Under the pieces are notes generated by a model that saw only the letters and a list, made by a program, of their open reading frames with translations, searched no databases and was not told the DNA's origin. A stretch of 42,260 nt of DNA from Pseudomonadota bacterium (lineage in GTDB: Bacteria > Pseudomonadota > Gammaproteobacteria > Burkholderiales > Casimicrobiaceae): contig JAJXTF010000002.1 of assembly GCA_021784125.1 (NCBI GenBank), positions 1 to 42,260 of the forward strand, in the 5' to 3' direction. Positions 28,947 through 38,104 of the stretch are shown one piece after another. The translations under genes were made by a program, and so were the position numbers. How positions within the stretch are numbered: the first letter of the stretch is position 1; the number at the start of each line of letters is the position of its first letter.

Positions 28947-29246
28947 ATGACCACTTCCCGCGAAACGGTCCTTGACGATTTTTCCTCGATGCTCTCGGAC
29001 GCCGAGGATCTGCTCAAGCGTGCCGGCAACGAAAGCGGCGAGCGGGCGAAGGACCTGCGCGCGCAGGTCGAGGCAAAGCTGCTGGCCGCCAAGCTGCGCC
29101 TGCAGGAGATGCAGGGCGAGGCGGTCGACCGCGCGAAGGATGCCGCGCGCGTCACCGACGACTACGTCCACGACAATCCCTGGTGGGCGATCGGTGCAGC
29201 AGCCGCGGTCGGCTTCGTCGCCGGCCTGCTGATGAATCGGCGCTGA
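28947..29246 (+). CDS. DUF883 family protein (YqjD/ElaB-like)
   Basis: MTTSRETVLDDFSSMLSDAEDLLKRAGNESGERAKDLRAQ...VTDDYVHDNPWWAIGAAAAVGFVAGLLMNRR: DUF883 with C-terminal TM anchor. Confidence 0.92.
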   Translation: MTTSRETVLDDFSSMLSDAEDLLKRAGNESGERAKDLRAQVEAKLLAAKLRLQEMQGEAVDRAKDAARVTDDYVHDNPWWAIGAAAAVGFVAGLLMNRR

Positions 29247-29259
29247 TCGCCACGGCGCC

Positions 29260-29667
29260 ATGTCGGTCCCCGAGGGCGGAGTCGCAGGCACGGCGACGCG
29301 GTTGTCGGCGTCGGCCGTCTCTCTGCTGCGCACGCGCGTCGAGCTCGCCAGCGTCGAATTCGCCGAGGAGCGCGAGCGCCTGAAGGTGTCGATCGGGCTC
29401 ATCGCCGTCGCCATCGTCGCTTTCGGTTTCGCGGCGATCGTCGTCACCTTCGGCGTCATCGCCTTGTTCTGGGACAGCTACCGCTACGAGACGATTGCCG
29501 CAGTCGCGCTGGTGTATGCGATCGTCGGTGTCGCCGCGCTGCGCCGGCAGTCGTTCCTGCGCAAGGCGGCGCCGACGCCGTTCTCGGCATCGATCGATGC
29601 GCTGCGCAAGGACGCCGAGTGGCTGCGTCACCATGCCCGTGACGGCGACCCGCCGGCGCGATCATGA
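29260..29667 (+). CDS. YqjE / phage holin 3_6 superfamily-like membrane protein
   Basis: ATRLSASAVSLLRTRVELASVEFAEERERLKVSIGLIAVAIVAFGFAAIVVTFGVIALFWDSYR...: YqjE-like architecture directly downstream of the DUF883 gene. Confidence 0.82.
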   Translation: MSVPEGGVAGTATRLSASAVSLLRTRVELASVEFAEERERLKVSIGLIAVAIVAFGFAAIVVTFGVIALFWDSYRYETIAAVALVYAIVGVAALRRQSFLRKAAPTPFSASIDALRKDAEWLRHHARDGDPPARS

Positions 29668-29942
29668 GCAGCCTCGAAGACCTCGCGGCGCGCAAGACGC
29701 TGCTCGTCGCGCGCACCGATCTCGAGCGCATCGACCTCGCCGTGGCAGTGCGCGCCCTCGTCGGCGCCTTCGTCGAGCCGCATCCGCAGGCCGGACGCCT
29801 CGGCCGGATGCATCCGCTGGTCGCCCGCGCGCTGCGACTCGCCATCCCGATCTTCGGTGCGAGCCGCCTCGGCTTCCTGGCGCGCGCGCTGTCGATCGGG
29901 CTGGTCGCTTTCCGACTTGTGAACGGGCTGCGCAGCCGCTAG
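29664..29942 (+). CDS. YqjK-like protein
   Basis: MSSLEDLAARKTLLVARTDLERIDLAVAVRALV...; short protein overlapping the yqjE-like stop (ATGA), with position and composition as in yqjDEK operons. Confidence 0.6.
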   Translation: MSSLEDLAARKTLLVARTDLERIDLAVAVRALVGAFVEPHPQAGRLGRMHPLVARALRLAIPIFGASRLGFLARALSIGLVAFRLVNGLRSR

Positions 29943-29957
29943 CGGCTTCGCGGCCGG

Positions 29958-31475
29958 TCAGAGCCCCAGCGTCTTCCAGATCGCCTCGACCCGCGCTTCG
30001 ACCGCGGCGTCCATGACGATCGGCCGCCCCCATTCGCGGCTCGTCTCGCCCGGCCACTTGTTGGTCGCGTCGATGCCGATCTTGCTGCCGAGCCCGGCGA
30101 CCGGCGACGCGAAATCGAGGTAGTCGATCGGGGTGTTCGGCACGATCAGCGTGTCGCGCGCCGGATCGACGCGCGTCGTCAGCGCCCAGATCACGTCCTT
30201 CCAGTCGCGGATGTTCACGTCGTCGTCGGTGACGACGATCATCTTGGTGTACATGAACTGGCGCAGGAAGCTCCAGATGCCGAACATCACGCGCTTCGCG
30301 TGCCCCGCGTATTGCTTCTTCAGGGCGACGACGGCCAGCCGGTAGCTGCAGCCTTCGGGCGGCAAGTAGAAGTCCGCGATCTCCGGGTACTGGCGCTGCA
30401 GCAGCGGCACGAACACCTCGTTCAACGCCACGCCCAGCACCGCCGGCTCGTCGGGAGGCTTGCCCGTGTACGTCGAGTGGTAGATGGGATCGCGGCGCAG
30501 CGTCATGCGCTCGATGGTGAAGACCGGGAAGCGCTCGGTCTCGTTGTAATACCCGGTGTGGTCGCCGAACGGACCCTCGAGCGCGGCCTCGTAGCCGGTC
30601 GGGTCGTTCGCATCGGGATGGATGTAGCCTTCGAGCACGATCTCGGCGCTCGCAGGCACCTGCAGCTCGTGCGTCAGGCACTTCACAATCTCGGTGCGTC
30701 CATCGCGCAGCAAGCCCGCGAACTGGTACTCGGACAGGGTATCGGGCACCGGCGTCACGGCGCCCAGGATCGTCGCCGGATCGGCGCCGAGGGCGACGGC
30801 GATCGGAAACGTCGAGCCGGGCGAGGCGAGTGCGTGGTCGCGGAAATCGAGCGCGCCGCCGCGTGCGCTGAGCCAGCGCATGATCACCTTGTTGCGCGCG
30901 ATCACCTGCTGGCGGTAGATGCCGAGGTTCTGCCGCTTCTTGTGCGGCCCGCGCGTCACGGTGAGGCCCCAGGTGATCAGCGGCCCGGCGTCGCCCGGCC
31001 AGCAGGTCTGGATCGGCAGGCGCGAAAGGTCAACGTCAGCGCCTTCCCAGACGACGTCCTGGCAGGGACCCGAGCGGCGAAGCTTCGGCGCCATGTCGAG
31101 CACCTTCATGAACACCGGCCGCGTCGTCTGCCACGCATCCCTGAGACTCTTCGGCGGCTCGGGCTCCTTCAGATAGGCCAGCAGCCGCCCGACCTCGCGC
31201 AGGCTCCGCTGCCAGTCCGTCGGATCGGCGCCCATCGCCCGGGCCACGCGTCCCGGCGTTCCGAACAGGTTGCCCAGCACGGGAATGGCGCCGCCGCCGG
31301 GACCCCGGGAATTGCCCGCCGGACGCTCGAACAGCAGCGCAGGACCCTGCGCCCGCAGCACGCGGTCGCACAGCGCCGTCATCTCCAGCCTCGGATCGAC
31401 CGGCTCGGGGATGCGCCGCAACTCGCCCGCCGCCTCGAGCTGGCCGATGAACTCGCGCAGATCGGCGTAGCTCAC
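29958..31475 (-). CDS. ubiD: 4-hydroxy-3-polyprenylbenzoate decarboxylase (UbiD)
   Basis: [52 protein letters not shown]...[10 protein letters not shown]...[48 protein letters not shown]: canonical UbiD. Confidence 0.96.
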   Translation of the reverse strand: MSYADLREFIGQLEAAGELRRIPEPVDPRLEMTALCDRVLRAQGPALLFERPAGNSRGPGGGAIPVLGNLFGTPGRVARAMGADPTDWQRSLREVGRLLAYLKEPEPPKSLRDAWQTTRPVFMKVLDMAPKLRRSGPCQDVVWEGADVDLSRLPIQTCWPGDAGPLITWGLTVTRGPHKKRQNLGIYRQQVIARNKVIMRWLSARGGALDFRDHALASPGSTFPIAVALGADPATILGAVTPVPDTLSEYQFAGLLRDGRTEIVKCLTHELQVPASAEIVLEGYIHPDANDPTGYEAALEGPFGDHTGYYNETERFPVFTIERMTLRRDPIYHSTYTGKPPDEPAVLGVALNEVFVPLLQRQYPEIADFYLPPEGCSYRLAVVALKKQYAGHAKRVMFGIWSFLRQFMYTKMIVVTDDDVNIRDWKDVIWALTTRVDPARDTLIVPNTPIDYLDFASPVAGLGSKIGIDATNKWPGETSREWGRPIVMDAAVEARVEAIWKTLGL

Positions 31476-31793
31476 CGGCCGCCCGCGCCGCTGCGCGCGG
31501 CTGCGGCACCCGAAGCAACGCGAATAATCAGCCTGCGCGCCGCTGACAGTTCACCTGCGCGGACGCGCAGGAGTCGCGATACTTGAATCATTCGCGCCGT
31601 CCGGGGTCGAAGGATTTGTGCAGTTGCAGTGCGAAGCGGGACGAACTTCCAGCGGTTTCCGGTATGGGAATTGCTGCAGCGGTTGCCTGCAATTGCCTGT
31701 GCAACGATCCTCTGCAGCCGGTTCCGCGCCGGGGAGTTTACCGCGACTTTGACGGTGCCCTGCGGGCGCCTGCCTTGCCGAGGAGTCCGGGTC

Positions 31794-32123
31794 ATGGATG
31801 ATCTGCTGCGTTACGCCAGCCTTGCCGGCGCCGGATTGCCGGCGCACGAGCGCCACAAGGCGAAAACCGGAACCGTCCGGCAGATGCGGCGCGTGCAGGT
31901 CGAAAGCGACGGCGCGCTGCGCTTTTCCGCAGCGCTCCCGTGCAACCCGCGGGACGACCTCGGGAAACTCGCCGGATTGACCTTTTCGATCGCCGACGAC
32001 CGTGGTGGCAAGCAGGTGCTGCTGCGGGCGGCCGACGCAGGCGATCCCCCCCGTCCCGGGGCCGCCGCCGCGGCCACGCCGGCACCCCGCAAGCCGCGAA
32101 AGCTGATCCTGCTCGCGTACTGA
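31794..32123 (+). CDS. hypothetical protein
   Basis: ORF MDDLLRYASLAGAGLPAHERHKAKTGTVRQMRRVQVESDGALRFSAALPCNPRDDLGKLAGLTFSIADDRGGKQVLLRAAD...; protein-like composition, but no family recognised. Confidence 0.45.
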   Translation: MDDLLRYASLAGAGLPAHERHKAKTGTVRQMRRVQVESDGALRFSAALPCNPRDDLGKLAGLTFSIADDRGGKQVLLRAADAGDPPRPGAAAAATPAPRKPRKLILLAY

Positions 32124-32497
32124 TCCCGCGGCTCCCGCCGGGGGCCGCGTTCCATCGACGTTTCGCCGGTTCCGATCCCTCGATTGCGGGATTCGTCGCA
32201 ACGCGCTTGGCGAGCGCCGGCGTCGGTGGTGTGATTGCTTCCGGACGGAAGCGATTATTCGGTCGGTCGTCCGAGGAATCCTGCGTGGCGCTGCCTTGCA
32301 CTTGCGCCGATCCTTGGCAGCGTCGTGGCAGTGCATTGATTCCCGCCATTCCGCAGCGGTCCCGGGAAGGAGGGAGTGATCCGGTGGATCACGGCAGCGT
32401 CACGGATCGCGTGCGTCAACGACAGCGTGGAGCAACGGATGGCCTGCGAAGCCTGGCGGCGGTCCCCGTCGCCGGGCAGTGACTCCGTCCCACCGAC

Positions 32498-32839
32498 ATG
32501 AAGGGAACCGGCATGACATCGAACCGCAAGAACCTGTGTTTTGCGTACCTGTTGTCGACGTCGCTCGCATCGGGAGCCGCCTGTGCCTACGCCGCCGAAG
32601 CCCCGAAGCCGGATGCCTCCAGCCCGGCACCGATCACGCTGGCGCAGGCCGACCGACCCGTGACGATGATGGAGGTCCGGGGCGAGGTCCGTGAAGCCCC
32701 GGGCTTCAACCCGATGGAGCGCGGCGTTCGCAAGGCCGCGGCGGAGGGCCCGACGACGCTGCGGCGATACGTCCAGCGCACCGAGACGATCTACCACTTC
32801 AGCTACTGGGATTTCGCCAGGCTTCTGCCGAAGGAATGA
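32498..32839 (+). CDS. hypothetical secreted protein
   Basis: MKGTGMTSNRKNLCFAYLLSTSLASGAACAYAAEAPKPDASSP...TTLRRYVQRTETIYHFSYWDFARLLPKE: basic N-terminus plus hydrophobic stretch ending in AYAAEA (signal peptide-like). Confidence 0.6.
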   Translation: MKGTGMTSNRKNLCFAYLLSTSLASGAACAYAAEAPKPDASSPAPITLAQADRPVTMMEVRGEVREAPGFNPMERGVRKAAAEGPTTLRRYVQRTETIYHFSYWDFARLLPKE

Positions 32840-32968
32840 GCACGCCGGCAATCGCCAGCGCGGAATCCGCGGCTGCTCGCGGGTTCCGCGCGAGGCAGTA
32901 CGCCGCCGCGTCGGGCCGCCGAAGCCTGCGTCGGACAATTCTGAATGCATGCTGCCAGGGAGACGATC

Positions 32969-33211
32969 ATGAAATCACGCTTGCCCGTCACGGCACTCGC
33001 CGTGTGCGCGTTCACGCTGGCCGCCGGCTGCGCCTCGACCCCCGAACACACCTCGGAGTACCGGGAAGCCAAGGTCTACCAGACAGGGAGCAACATCCCG
33101 GTGCGGGATCGACACGGCATGATGAACGTCAAGAGCGTCGATCCGGAGTCGCTGCAGCAGGAACTCAATGGCGCGTCGCACGCGCCACCGGTGGGCAGCA
33201 AGGGCCGATGA
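32969..33211 (+). CDS. small putative lipoprotein
   Basis: MKSRLPVTALAVCAFTLAAGCASTPEHTSEYREAKVYQTGSNIPVRDRHGMMNVKSVDPESLQQEL...: lipobox LAAGC. Confidence 0.75.
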   Translation: MKSRLPVTALAVCAFTLAAGCASTPEHTSEYREAKVYQTGSNIPVRDRHGMMNVKSVDPESLQQELNGASHAPPVGSKGR

Positions 33212-33247
33212 CCCGGCGTCGGCCGGCCCCCGGACGACGGGTCCGGA

Positions 33248-34033
33248 CTAGATGACCGAGGCGGCGCCGCCGTCCATCGGGACGATCGCGCCGGTGACGT
33301 AGCTGGCCTGCGCCGACGCGAGGAACAGCGCGACCTGCGCGACTTCCTCCGGCGTGCCGAGCCGGCGCAGCGGAATGCGCGCCTGCTGCCGGGCGAGGAT
33401 CTCATCGGGGCCGAGCCCGGTCATCCGCGCCTCGGCATCGAGCCCCTCGCGCACCCGCCCGGTCAGGGTTCCGCCCGGATTGATCGCGTTGATGCGCACG
33501 CCCTGCGGGCCGTAGGCCGCGGCGAGGCCCGTCGTCGCGAGCATCAGCGCCGCATTGGCGGCCCCGCCGGGAATGTGCACCGGCCGCCCGATCTTGCCGC
33601 CCATGCCGATGATGTTGACGACCGCGCCCCGCCCACGCGCAGCCATTCGCTTGACGATCGCGTCCAGCGGGTGGATGCAGCTGAAGAACTTGGCGTCCAT
33701 CGCATCGTGCCACGCCTGCGCGTCGAGTTCGCCGGGCGGATAGCGCTTCGCTGCGCCGGCAGAGTTGATCAGGACGTCGATCGGGCCGAGCGCCGTCTCG
33801 ACGCCCTCGACCATCGCCTGCGCCTGCGCGGGATCGCAAAGGTCGGCAACGAACACCGCCGGACGATGGACGCAATCGCCGATCCTGGCCACCGCGGCGT
33901 CGAGGTTGGCGCGGCTGCGCGAGACCAGCGCGACGCGGGCGCCTTCGCGCGCCAACGCCTGCGCGCACGCAAAGCCGATGCCCATGCTCGCGCCGGTGAC
34001 GACGGCGATCCTGTCGCGCAGTCCGAAATTCAT
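33248..34033 (-). CDS. SDR family oxidoreductase
   Basis: MNFGLRDRIAVVTGASMGIGFACAQALAREGARVALVSRS...LINSAGAA...ASYVTGAIVPMDGGAASVI. Confidence 0.92.
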   Translation of the reverse strand: MNFGLRDRIAVVTGASMGIGFACAQALAREGARVALVSRSRANLDAAVARIGDCVHRPAVFVADLCDPAQAQAMVEGVETALGPIDVLINSAGAAKRYPPGELDAQAWHDAMDAKFFSCIHPLDAIVKRMAARGRGAVVNIIGMGGKIGRPVHIPGGAANAALMLATTGLAAAYGPQGVRINAINPGGTLTGRVREGLDAEARMTGLGPDEILARQQARIPLRRLGTPEEVAQVALFLASAQASYVTGAIVPMDGGAASVI

Positions 34034-34048
34034 TTCATCGGCTCCGCA

Positions 34049-34567
34049 TCAGGGTTTGGCAAAGCGCTTTTCGAGGCTCGCCATCACCGCCGGCCAGGCA
34101 CGCTCGAAATACGCCTTCGCTTTAATCCATTCCTCGCCCTGTCCGTAGCCGAAATTCCGCAGCGTCAGCGAGGTCCTGTTGCCTTCGATCTCCGAGAAAT
34201 CGAGGTAGACGAGCGTGCGCAGCTTGCGGATCGTCGGGATCGTCGGAGGCGCGTTCCATTCGAAGACGAGCTGGCGCATCGGCACGACGCTGTGGAACAT
34301 GCAACCCTCGCTGCCGCGCTGGCCCTCGGGATGGTCCAGGCCGAACCACAGCTCGAATGCCCCGCCCGGCTCGGGGACGACTTTCGCCGCCTTGGGCGCG
34401 AAGAAGCTCTCGATGCCCTCGGGAGTCGTCCACGCCTTCCAGACCTCCGCGACGGGGGCGTCGATCACCCGGGTGACGACGATGTCGGGCGCAAGCGGCT
34501 GGGCGGAGGCGTCGCGCACGAAGGTGGCGAAAGTGGCGATCAGCACGAAACGAAGTACAGGCAGCAT
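34049..34567 (-). CDS. SRPBCC (AHSA1-like) domain protein with N-terminal signal peptide
   Basis: MLPVLRFVLIATFATFVRDASAQPLAPDIVVTRVIDAPVAEVWKAWTTPEGIESFFAPKAAKVVPEPGGAFELWF...: AHSA1-like fold behind a signal-peptide-like N-terminus. Confidence 0.85.
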   Translation of the reverse strand: MLPVLRFVLIATFATFVRDASAQPLAPDIVVTRVIDAPVAEVWKAWTTPEGIESFFAPKAAKVVPEPGGAFELWFGLDHPEGQRGSEGCMFHSVVPMRQLVFEWNAPPTIPTIRKLRTLVYLDFSEIEGNRTSLTLRNFGYGQGEEWIKAKAYFERAWPAVMASLEKRFAKP

Positions 34568-34596
34568 CGTCGCATCTCCTTCCGGAGGACGGCAGA

Positions 34597-35070
34597 TCAC
34601 AGCCAGCGCGCAAGGCCGCGCCACGCCGCGAGCTTGTCCGCGATCGGCAGCGTGTACGCCGGGCTGGTGGACGGCAGGACCAGCGTCGCGTAACCCGCCT
34701 CGCGCCACGCCGCACTCGCGCGACCCGCGGTCTTCCCGTTGAAGCACACCGCCTGCAACGCGCGGGCGACGCGCCGCACCCGCGTGATCTCGCCGCGCTT
34801 CGCATTGCGGATCGCCGCGTCGAGGCTTCCGGCACGCTCGCAGGCAATGATCGTATCCCAGATTGCCAGCTTGCGTGCACGCACGCGCGCGAGCCGCTGC
34901 GCATAGGGAAGCTCGGCGAGAGGCTCGCCGAGCACCGCGCCGAGGATCGGCCAGAAATGATTGCGCGGGTGCGCGTAGTACTGCCTCGCGGCGAGCGAAG
35001 CCTCGCTCGGAAAGCTGCCGAGGATCAGCACCCGCGCGTCGGAGGCGAGCACGGGCGGCAGGCCGCGCAT
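34597..35070 (-). CDS. DNA-deoxyinosine glycosylase / uracil-DNA glycosylase superfamily
   Basis: [51 protein letters not shown]...CFNGKTAG...LVLPSTSPAY: UDG-superfamily motifs (GSFPSxxSL, YAHPRNxFW, LPSTSPA). Confidence 0.88.
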   Translation of the reverse strand: MRGLPPVLASDARVLILGSFPSEASLAARQYYAHPRNHFWPILGAVLGEPLAELPYAQRLARVRARKLAIWDTIIACERAGSLDAAIRNAKRGEITRVRRVARALQAVCFNGKTAGRASAAWREAGYATLVLPSTSPAYTLPIADKLAAWRGLARWL

Positions 35071-35990
35071 CACCACGCGCGCGGCCAGCGTCCGGCGGTG
35101 AATGCGTAATCGAGGGCGATTCCCGCGAAGACGGCCAGCCCGAGCCAGTGATTGCCCAGGAATGCGCGGAAGCACGCATCGCGCTCGCGCCTGCGGATGA
35201 TCCACAGGTGGTGGATCGCGAGCGCGAGCGCGACGGCGAGCCCGGCGCCGTACGCCCATCCCAGCGCGAAGACCCGGCCGATCCACGCCATCGCGACCAG
35301 GTAGACGGCATAGCAGAGCGCCACGGCGGCGATGTCGAAGCGGCCGAAGGTCAGCGCCGACGTGCGGATGCCGATGTTCGCGTCGTCGTCGCGATCGACC
35401 ATCGCGTATTCGGTGTCGTAGGCGACGACCCAGAACAGGTTGATGGCGAGCAGGATCCACGCGATCGCGGGAACGCGCGCCTGCACGGCCGCCCAGGCCA
35501 TCGGGATGCCGAACGAGAATGCGATGCCGAGGAACGCCTGCGGGATCGAGAAGAAGCGCTTGACGAACGGATAGACGATCGCGATCGCCAGCGCCGGGAA
35601 CGACCACAGCACCGCCGTCCGGTTGGTGAACAGCACGAACACGAACGCCACGGCGGCGAGCACCGCGCCGACGACCAGCGCTTCCCAGGGCGCGATGACG
35701 CCGGCCGCGAGCGGCCGCTGCGCGGTGCGCTTGACGTGGGCGTCGAAATCGCGGTCGGCCCAGTCGTTGAACGCGCATCCCGCCGAGCGCATCACCCACG
35801 TGCCCATGACGAAGATCACCACGAGCGAATACGTCGGCGCACCGCGCGCGGCGAGCCACAGTGCCGACAGCGTGGGCCACAGCAGCAGCAGCGTGCCGAT
35901 CGGCTTGTCGAGGCGCAGCAGCCGCTCGTAGGCGTCGAGACGCTCGACGAACGACAGCCGCGGTCGCGAGGCGGGGAGCCGCGGGGTCAT
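35070..35990 (-). CDS. ubiA: 4-hydroxybenzoate octaprenyltransferase (UbiA)
   Basis: [31 protein letters not shown]...[30 protein letters not shown]...[26 protein letters not shown]: UbiA aspartate-rich motifs. Confidence 0.96.
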   Translation of the reverse strand: MTPRLPASRPRLSFVERLDAYERLLRLDKPIGTLLLLWPTLSALWLAARGAPTYSLVVIFVMGTWVMRSAGCAFNDWADRDFDAHVKRTAQRPLAAGVIAPWEALVVGAVLAAVAFVFVLFTNRTAVLWSFPALAIAIVYPFVKRFFSIPQAFLGIAFSFGIPMAWAAVQARVPAIAWILLAINLFWVVAYDTEYAMVDRDDDANIGIRTSALTFGRFDIAAVALCYAVYLVAMAWIGRVFALGWAYGAGLAVALALAIHHLWIIRRRERDACFRAFLGNHWLGLAVFAGIALDYAFTAGRWPRAW

Positions 35991-36014
35991 GCCGGCACGG
36001 TCAAGGCGACCCCG

Positions 36015-36920
36015 TCATATGGGCAGCGCGAGCTGCTTGCGCAGGGTCCGCGGCGCGGTCGCGGCGAGAGTCGCTGCGAGCGTCGGATGGTGCAGCACGA
36101 GCCGCAGCTCGCGCTTCATCCGATGGTTCGAGAGGCGTCGCGACTCGCTCATGAACGACAGCAGCATCGGCGCGATCTTCCGCTCCGCTTCCTCCCAGCC
36201 GACGCGGGGCGGCCGCGGCAGCTGGAAGGCGTCGGCGATCGCGTCGAACCACGCGCCCATCTTCATCTCGCTGTCGTCGCTCACGTTGTACGCGCGATTG
36301 GGGCGCCCGAGGTAGAGGGCGGCGACGACGGCGCGCGCGAGGTCGTCGGCGTGGATGTGGTTCGTGTAGACGTCGTCATCGGCGTCGAGCGCGGGCGTGC
36401 CCTGGCGCAGCCGTTCCAGCGGCATGCGGTTCGGCGCGTAGATGCCGGGCACGCGCAGGATGGACAGGCCGACGCCGTGGCGCGCCGCCCATTTGCGCAA
36501 ATGCCTTTCCGCAGCGACGCGGCGACGGGCGCGGGGCGTCTGCGCGCGCAACGGCCGCGTCTCGGCCACGCGCGCGCCTGCGCAGTCGCCGTAGACGCCC
36601 GAGGTCGAGATGTAGACGAAGCGCTGCGGTATAATTCGCGCCCTTGCCAGTGCGGCAAGCAGCCGCCGCGTGCGCGGATCGTCCCTGCCTTCGGACGGCG
36701 GCGGCGCGAAGTGCAGCACGGCCCAGGGCGCCGTGTGCACACGGTCGAGCGAACGCGGCTGGTCGAGATCGGCGATGAGCGGAACGATGCCGTGGGCGCG
36801 CATCCTGCGCACGTCGTCGCGATTGCGGGTCAGGCCGACGAGCTGCGCGCGATGCCGCAGCAATTCCGCGACCCGCAACGCGACATCGCCGCAACCCACC
36901 AGCAGGATCCTCTGCGCCAT
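36015..36920 (-). CDS. NAD(P)-dependent epimerase/dehydratase (SDR-e)
   Basis: MAQRILLVGCGDVALRVAELLRHRAQLVGLTRN...FVYISTSGVYGDCAGARVAETRPL...LRVPGIYAPNRMPLERL. Confidence 0.88.
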   Translation of the reverse strand: MAQRILLVGCGDVALRVAELLRHRAQLVGLTRNRDDVRRMRAHGIVPLIADLDQPRSLDRVHTAPWAVLHFAPPPSEGRDDPRTRRLLAALARARIIPQRFVYISTSGVYGDCAGARVAETRPLRAQTPRARRRVAAERHLRKWAARHGVGLSILRVPGIYAPNRMPLERLRQGTPALDADDDVYTNHIHADDLARAVVAALYLGRPNRAYNVSDDSEMKMGAWFDAIADAFQLPRPPRVGWEEAERKIAPMLLSFMSESRRLSNHRMKRELRLVLHHPTLAATLAATAPRTLRKQLALPI

Positions 36921-37022
36921 GAGGTCGAAAGGGTGTAGCCGCCGGCCGATCGATGTGGGGGTCCTGCGCGAGGCGCAGGACTCGTCCACGCCCGTGTACG
37001 GCGGCTCGCGCCGGAATTTCCG

Positions 37023-38069
37023 ATGACACTGCAGATTACCATACGGCCCAGCGGCCACGCGTTCGACTGCGACGCCGATGAAACGGTGCTGCAGGCGGCG
37101 ATGCGCGCCGACCTGATGATTCCCTATGGCTGCCGCAACGGCGCCTGCGGAACCTGCAAGGGCAGGATCCTCGAAGGCGTCGTCGACTACGGCCCCCACC
37201 AGGCCTCGACCCTCACCGACGACGAGAAACGCCGCGGGCTCGCGCTGTTCTGCTGCGCGCGGCCGACGACCGACCTGGTCATCGAGGTGCGCGAGGTCCG
37301 CCGGGCCGGCGACATCCAGATCAAGCGCCTGCCCTGCCGCGTCGAGTCGATCGACAAGGTCGCAGCCGACGTCGCGATCCTCCGGCTCAAGCTGCCGACT
37401 TCCGAGCGCCTGCAATACCTCGCCGGCCAGTACATCGATTTCCTGCTGAAGGACGGCCATCGCCGCAGCTTTTCGCTCGCGACGCCGCCGCACGCGGACG
37501 AACTGCTGGAGCTGCACATCCGCCACACACCGGGGGGCCTGTTCACCGACCCGCTGTTCACGACCTGGAAGGGCCGCGAGATCCTGCGCTTCGAGGGCCC
37601 GCTGGGTGCGTTCTACCTGCGCGAGGACAATGACAAGCCGGTGATCTTCGTCGCCGGAGGCACCGGCTTCGCGCCGATCAAGGCGATCGTCGAGCACATG
37701 CTCCACCACCGGATTCCACGCGAGATCGTGCTGTACTGGGGTGCGCGCGCGAAGCGCGATCTCTACCTGCCCGACCTGCCGGGCAGATGGCAGACCGAAA
37801 ATCCGAATTTCACGTTCATCCCGGTGCTCTCCGATCCTGCCCCCGACGACGCATGGCCGGGTCGCACCGGCCTCGTGCATCGGGCCGTGCTCGACGATTT
37901 CAGGGACCTCTCGGGCTACCAGGTCTACGCCTGCGGCGCGCCGGCGATGATCGACGCCGCGCGGCGCGATTTCAGCACGCTGCGCAACCTGCCGCCCGAG
38001 GAATTCTTCGCCGACAGCTTCAGCTACGCTGCCGAATCCGAAAGCCGGAACGCAGGGTCGACGCCCTAG
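37023..38069 (+). CDS. 2Fe-2S ferredoxin / FAD / NAD(P)H oxidoreductase (CDP-6-deoxy-delta-3,4-glucoseen reductase-like)
   Basis: MTLQITIRPSGHAFDCDADETVLQAAMRADLMIPYGCRNGACGTCKGRILEGVVDYG...RSFSLATPP...VFVAGGTGFAPIKAIVEHML: [2Fe-2S] plus FNR-like domains. Confidence 0.93.
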   Translation: MTLQITIRPSGHAFDCDADETVLQAAMRADLMIPYGCRNGACGTCKGRILEGVVDYGPHQASTLTDDEKRRGLALFCCARPTTDLVIEVREVRRAGDIQIKRLPCRVESIDKVAADVAILRLKLPTSERLQYLAGQYIDFLLKDGHRRSFSLATPPHADELLELHIRHTPGGLFTDPLFTTWKGREILRFEGPLGAFYLREDNDKPVIFVAGGTGFAPIKAIVEHMLHHRIPREIVLYWGARAKRDLYLPDLPGRWQTENPNFTFIPVLSDPAPDDAWPGRTGLVHRAVLDDFRDLSGYQVYACGAPAMIDAARRDFSTLRNLPPEEFFADSFSYAAESESRNAGSTP

Positions 38070-38104
38070 CATCCGGAGAACGGGCATTGCGCCCGTCGCC
38101 CGGA

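Noticed and set aside
29260-29667. Phage holin-like annotation suggesting a prophage remnant
   Set aside because: Context (DUF883 upstream, YqjK-like downstream) fits the housekeeping yqjDEK arrangement, not a phage.
36630-36635. TATAAT motif (GGTATAATTCGCG)
   Set aside because: It lies inside the epimerase coding sequence (minus-strand ARIIPQRFVYIS), with no plausible plus-strand gene directly downstream.
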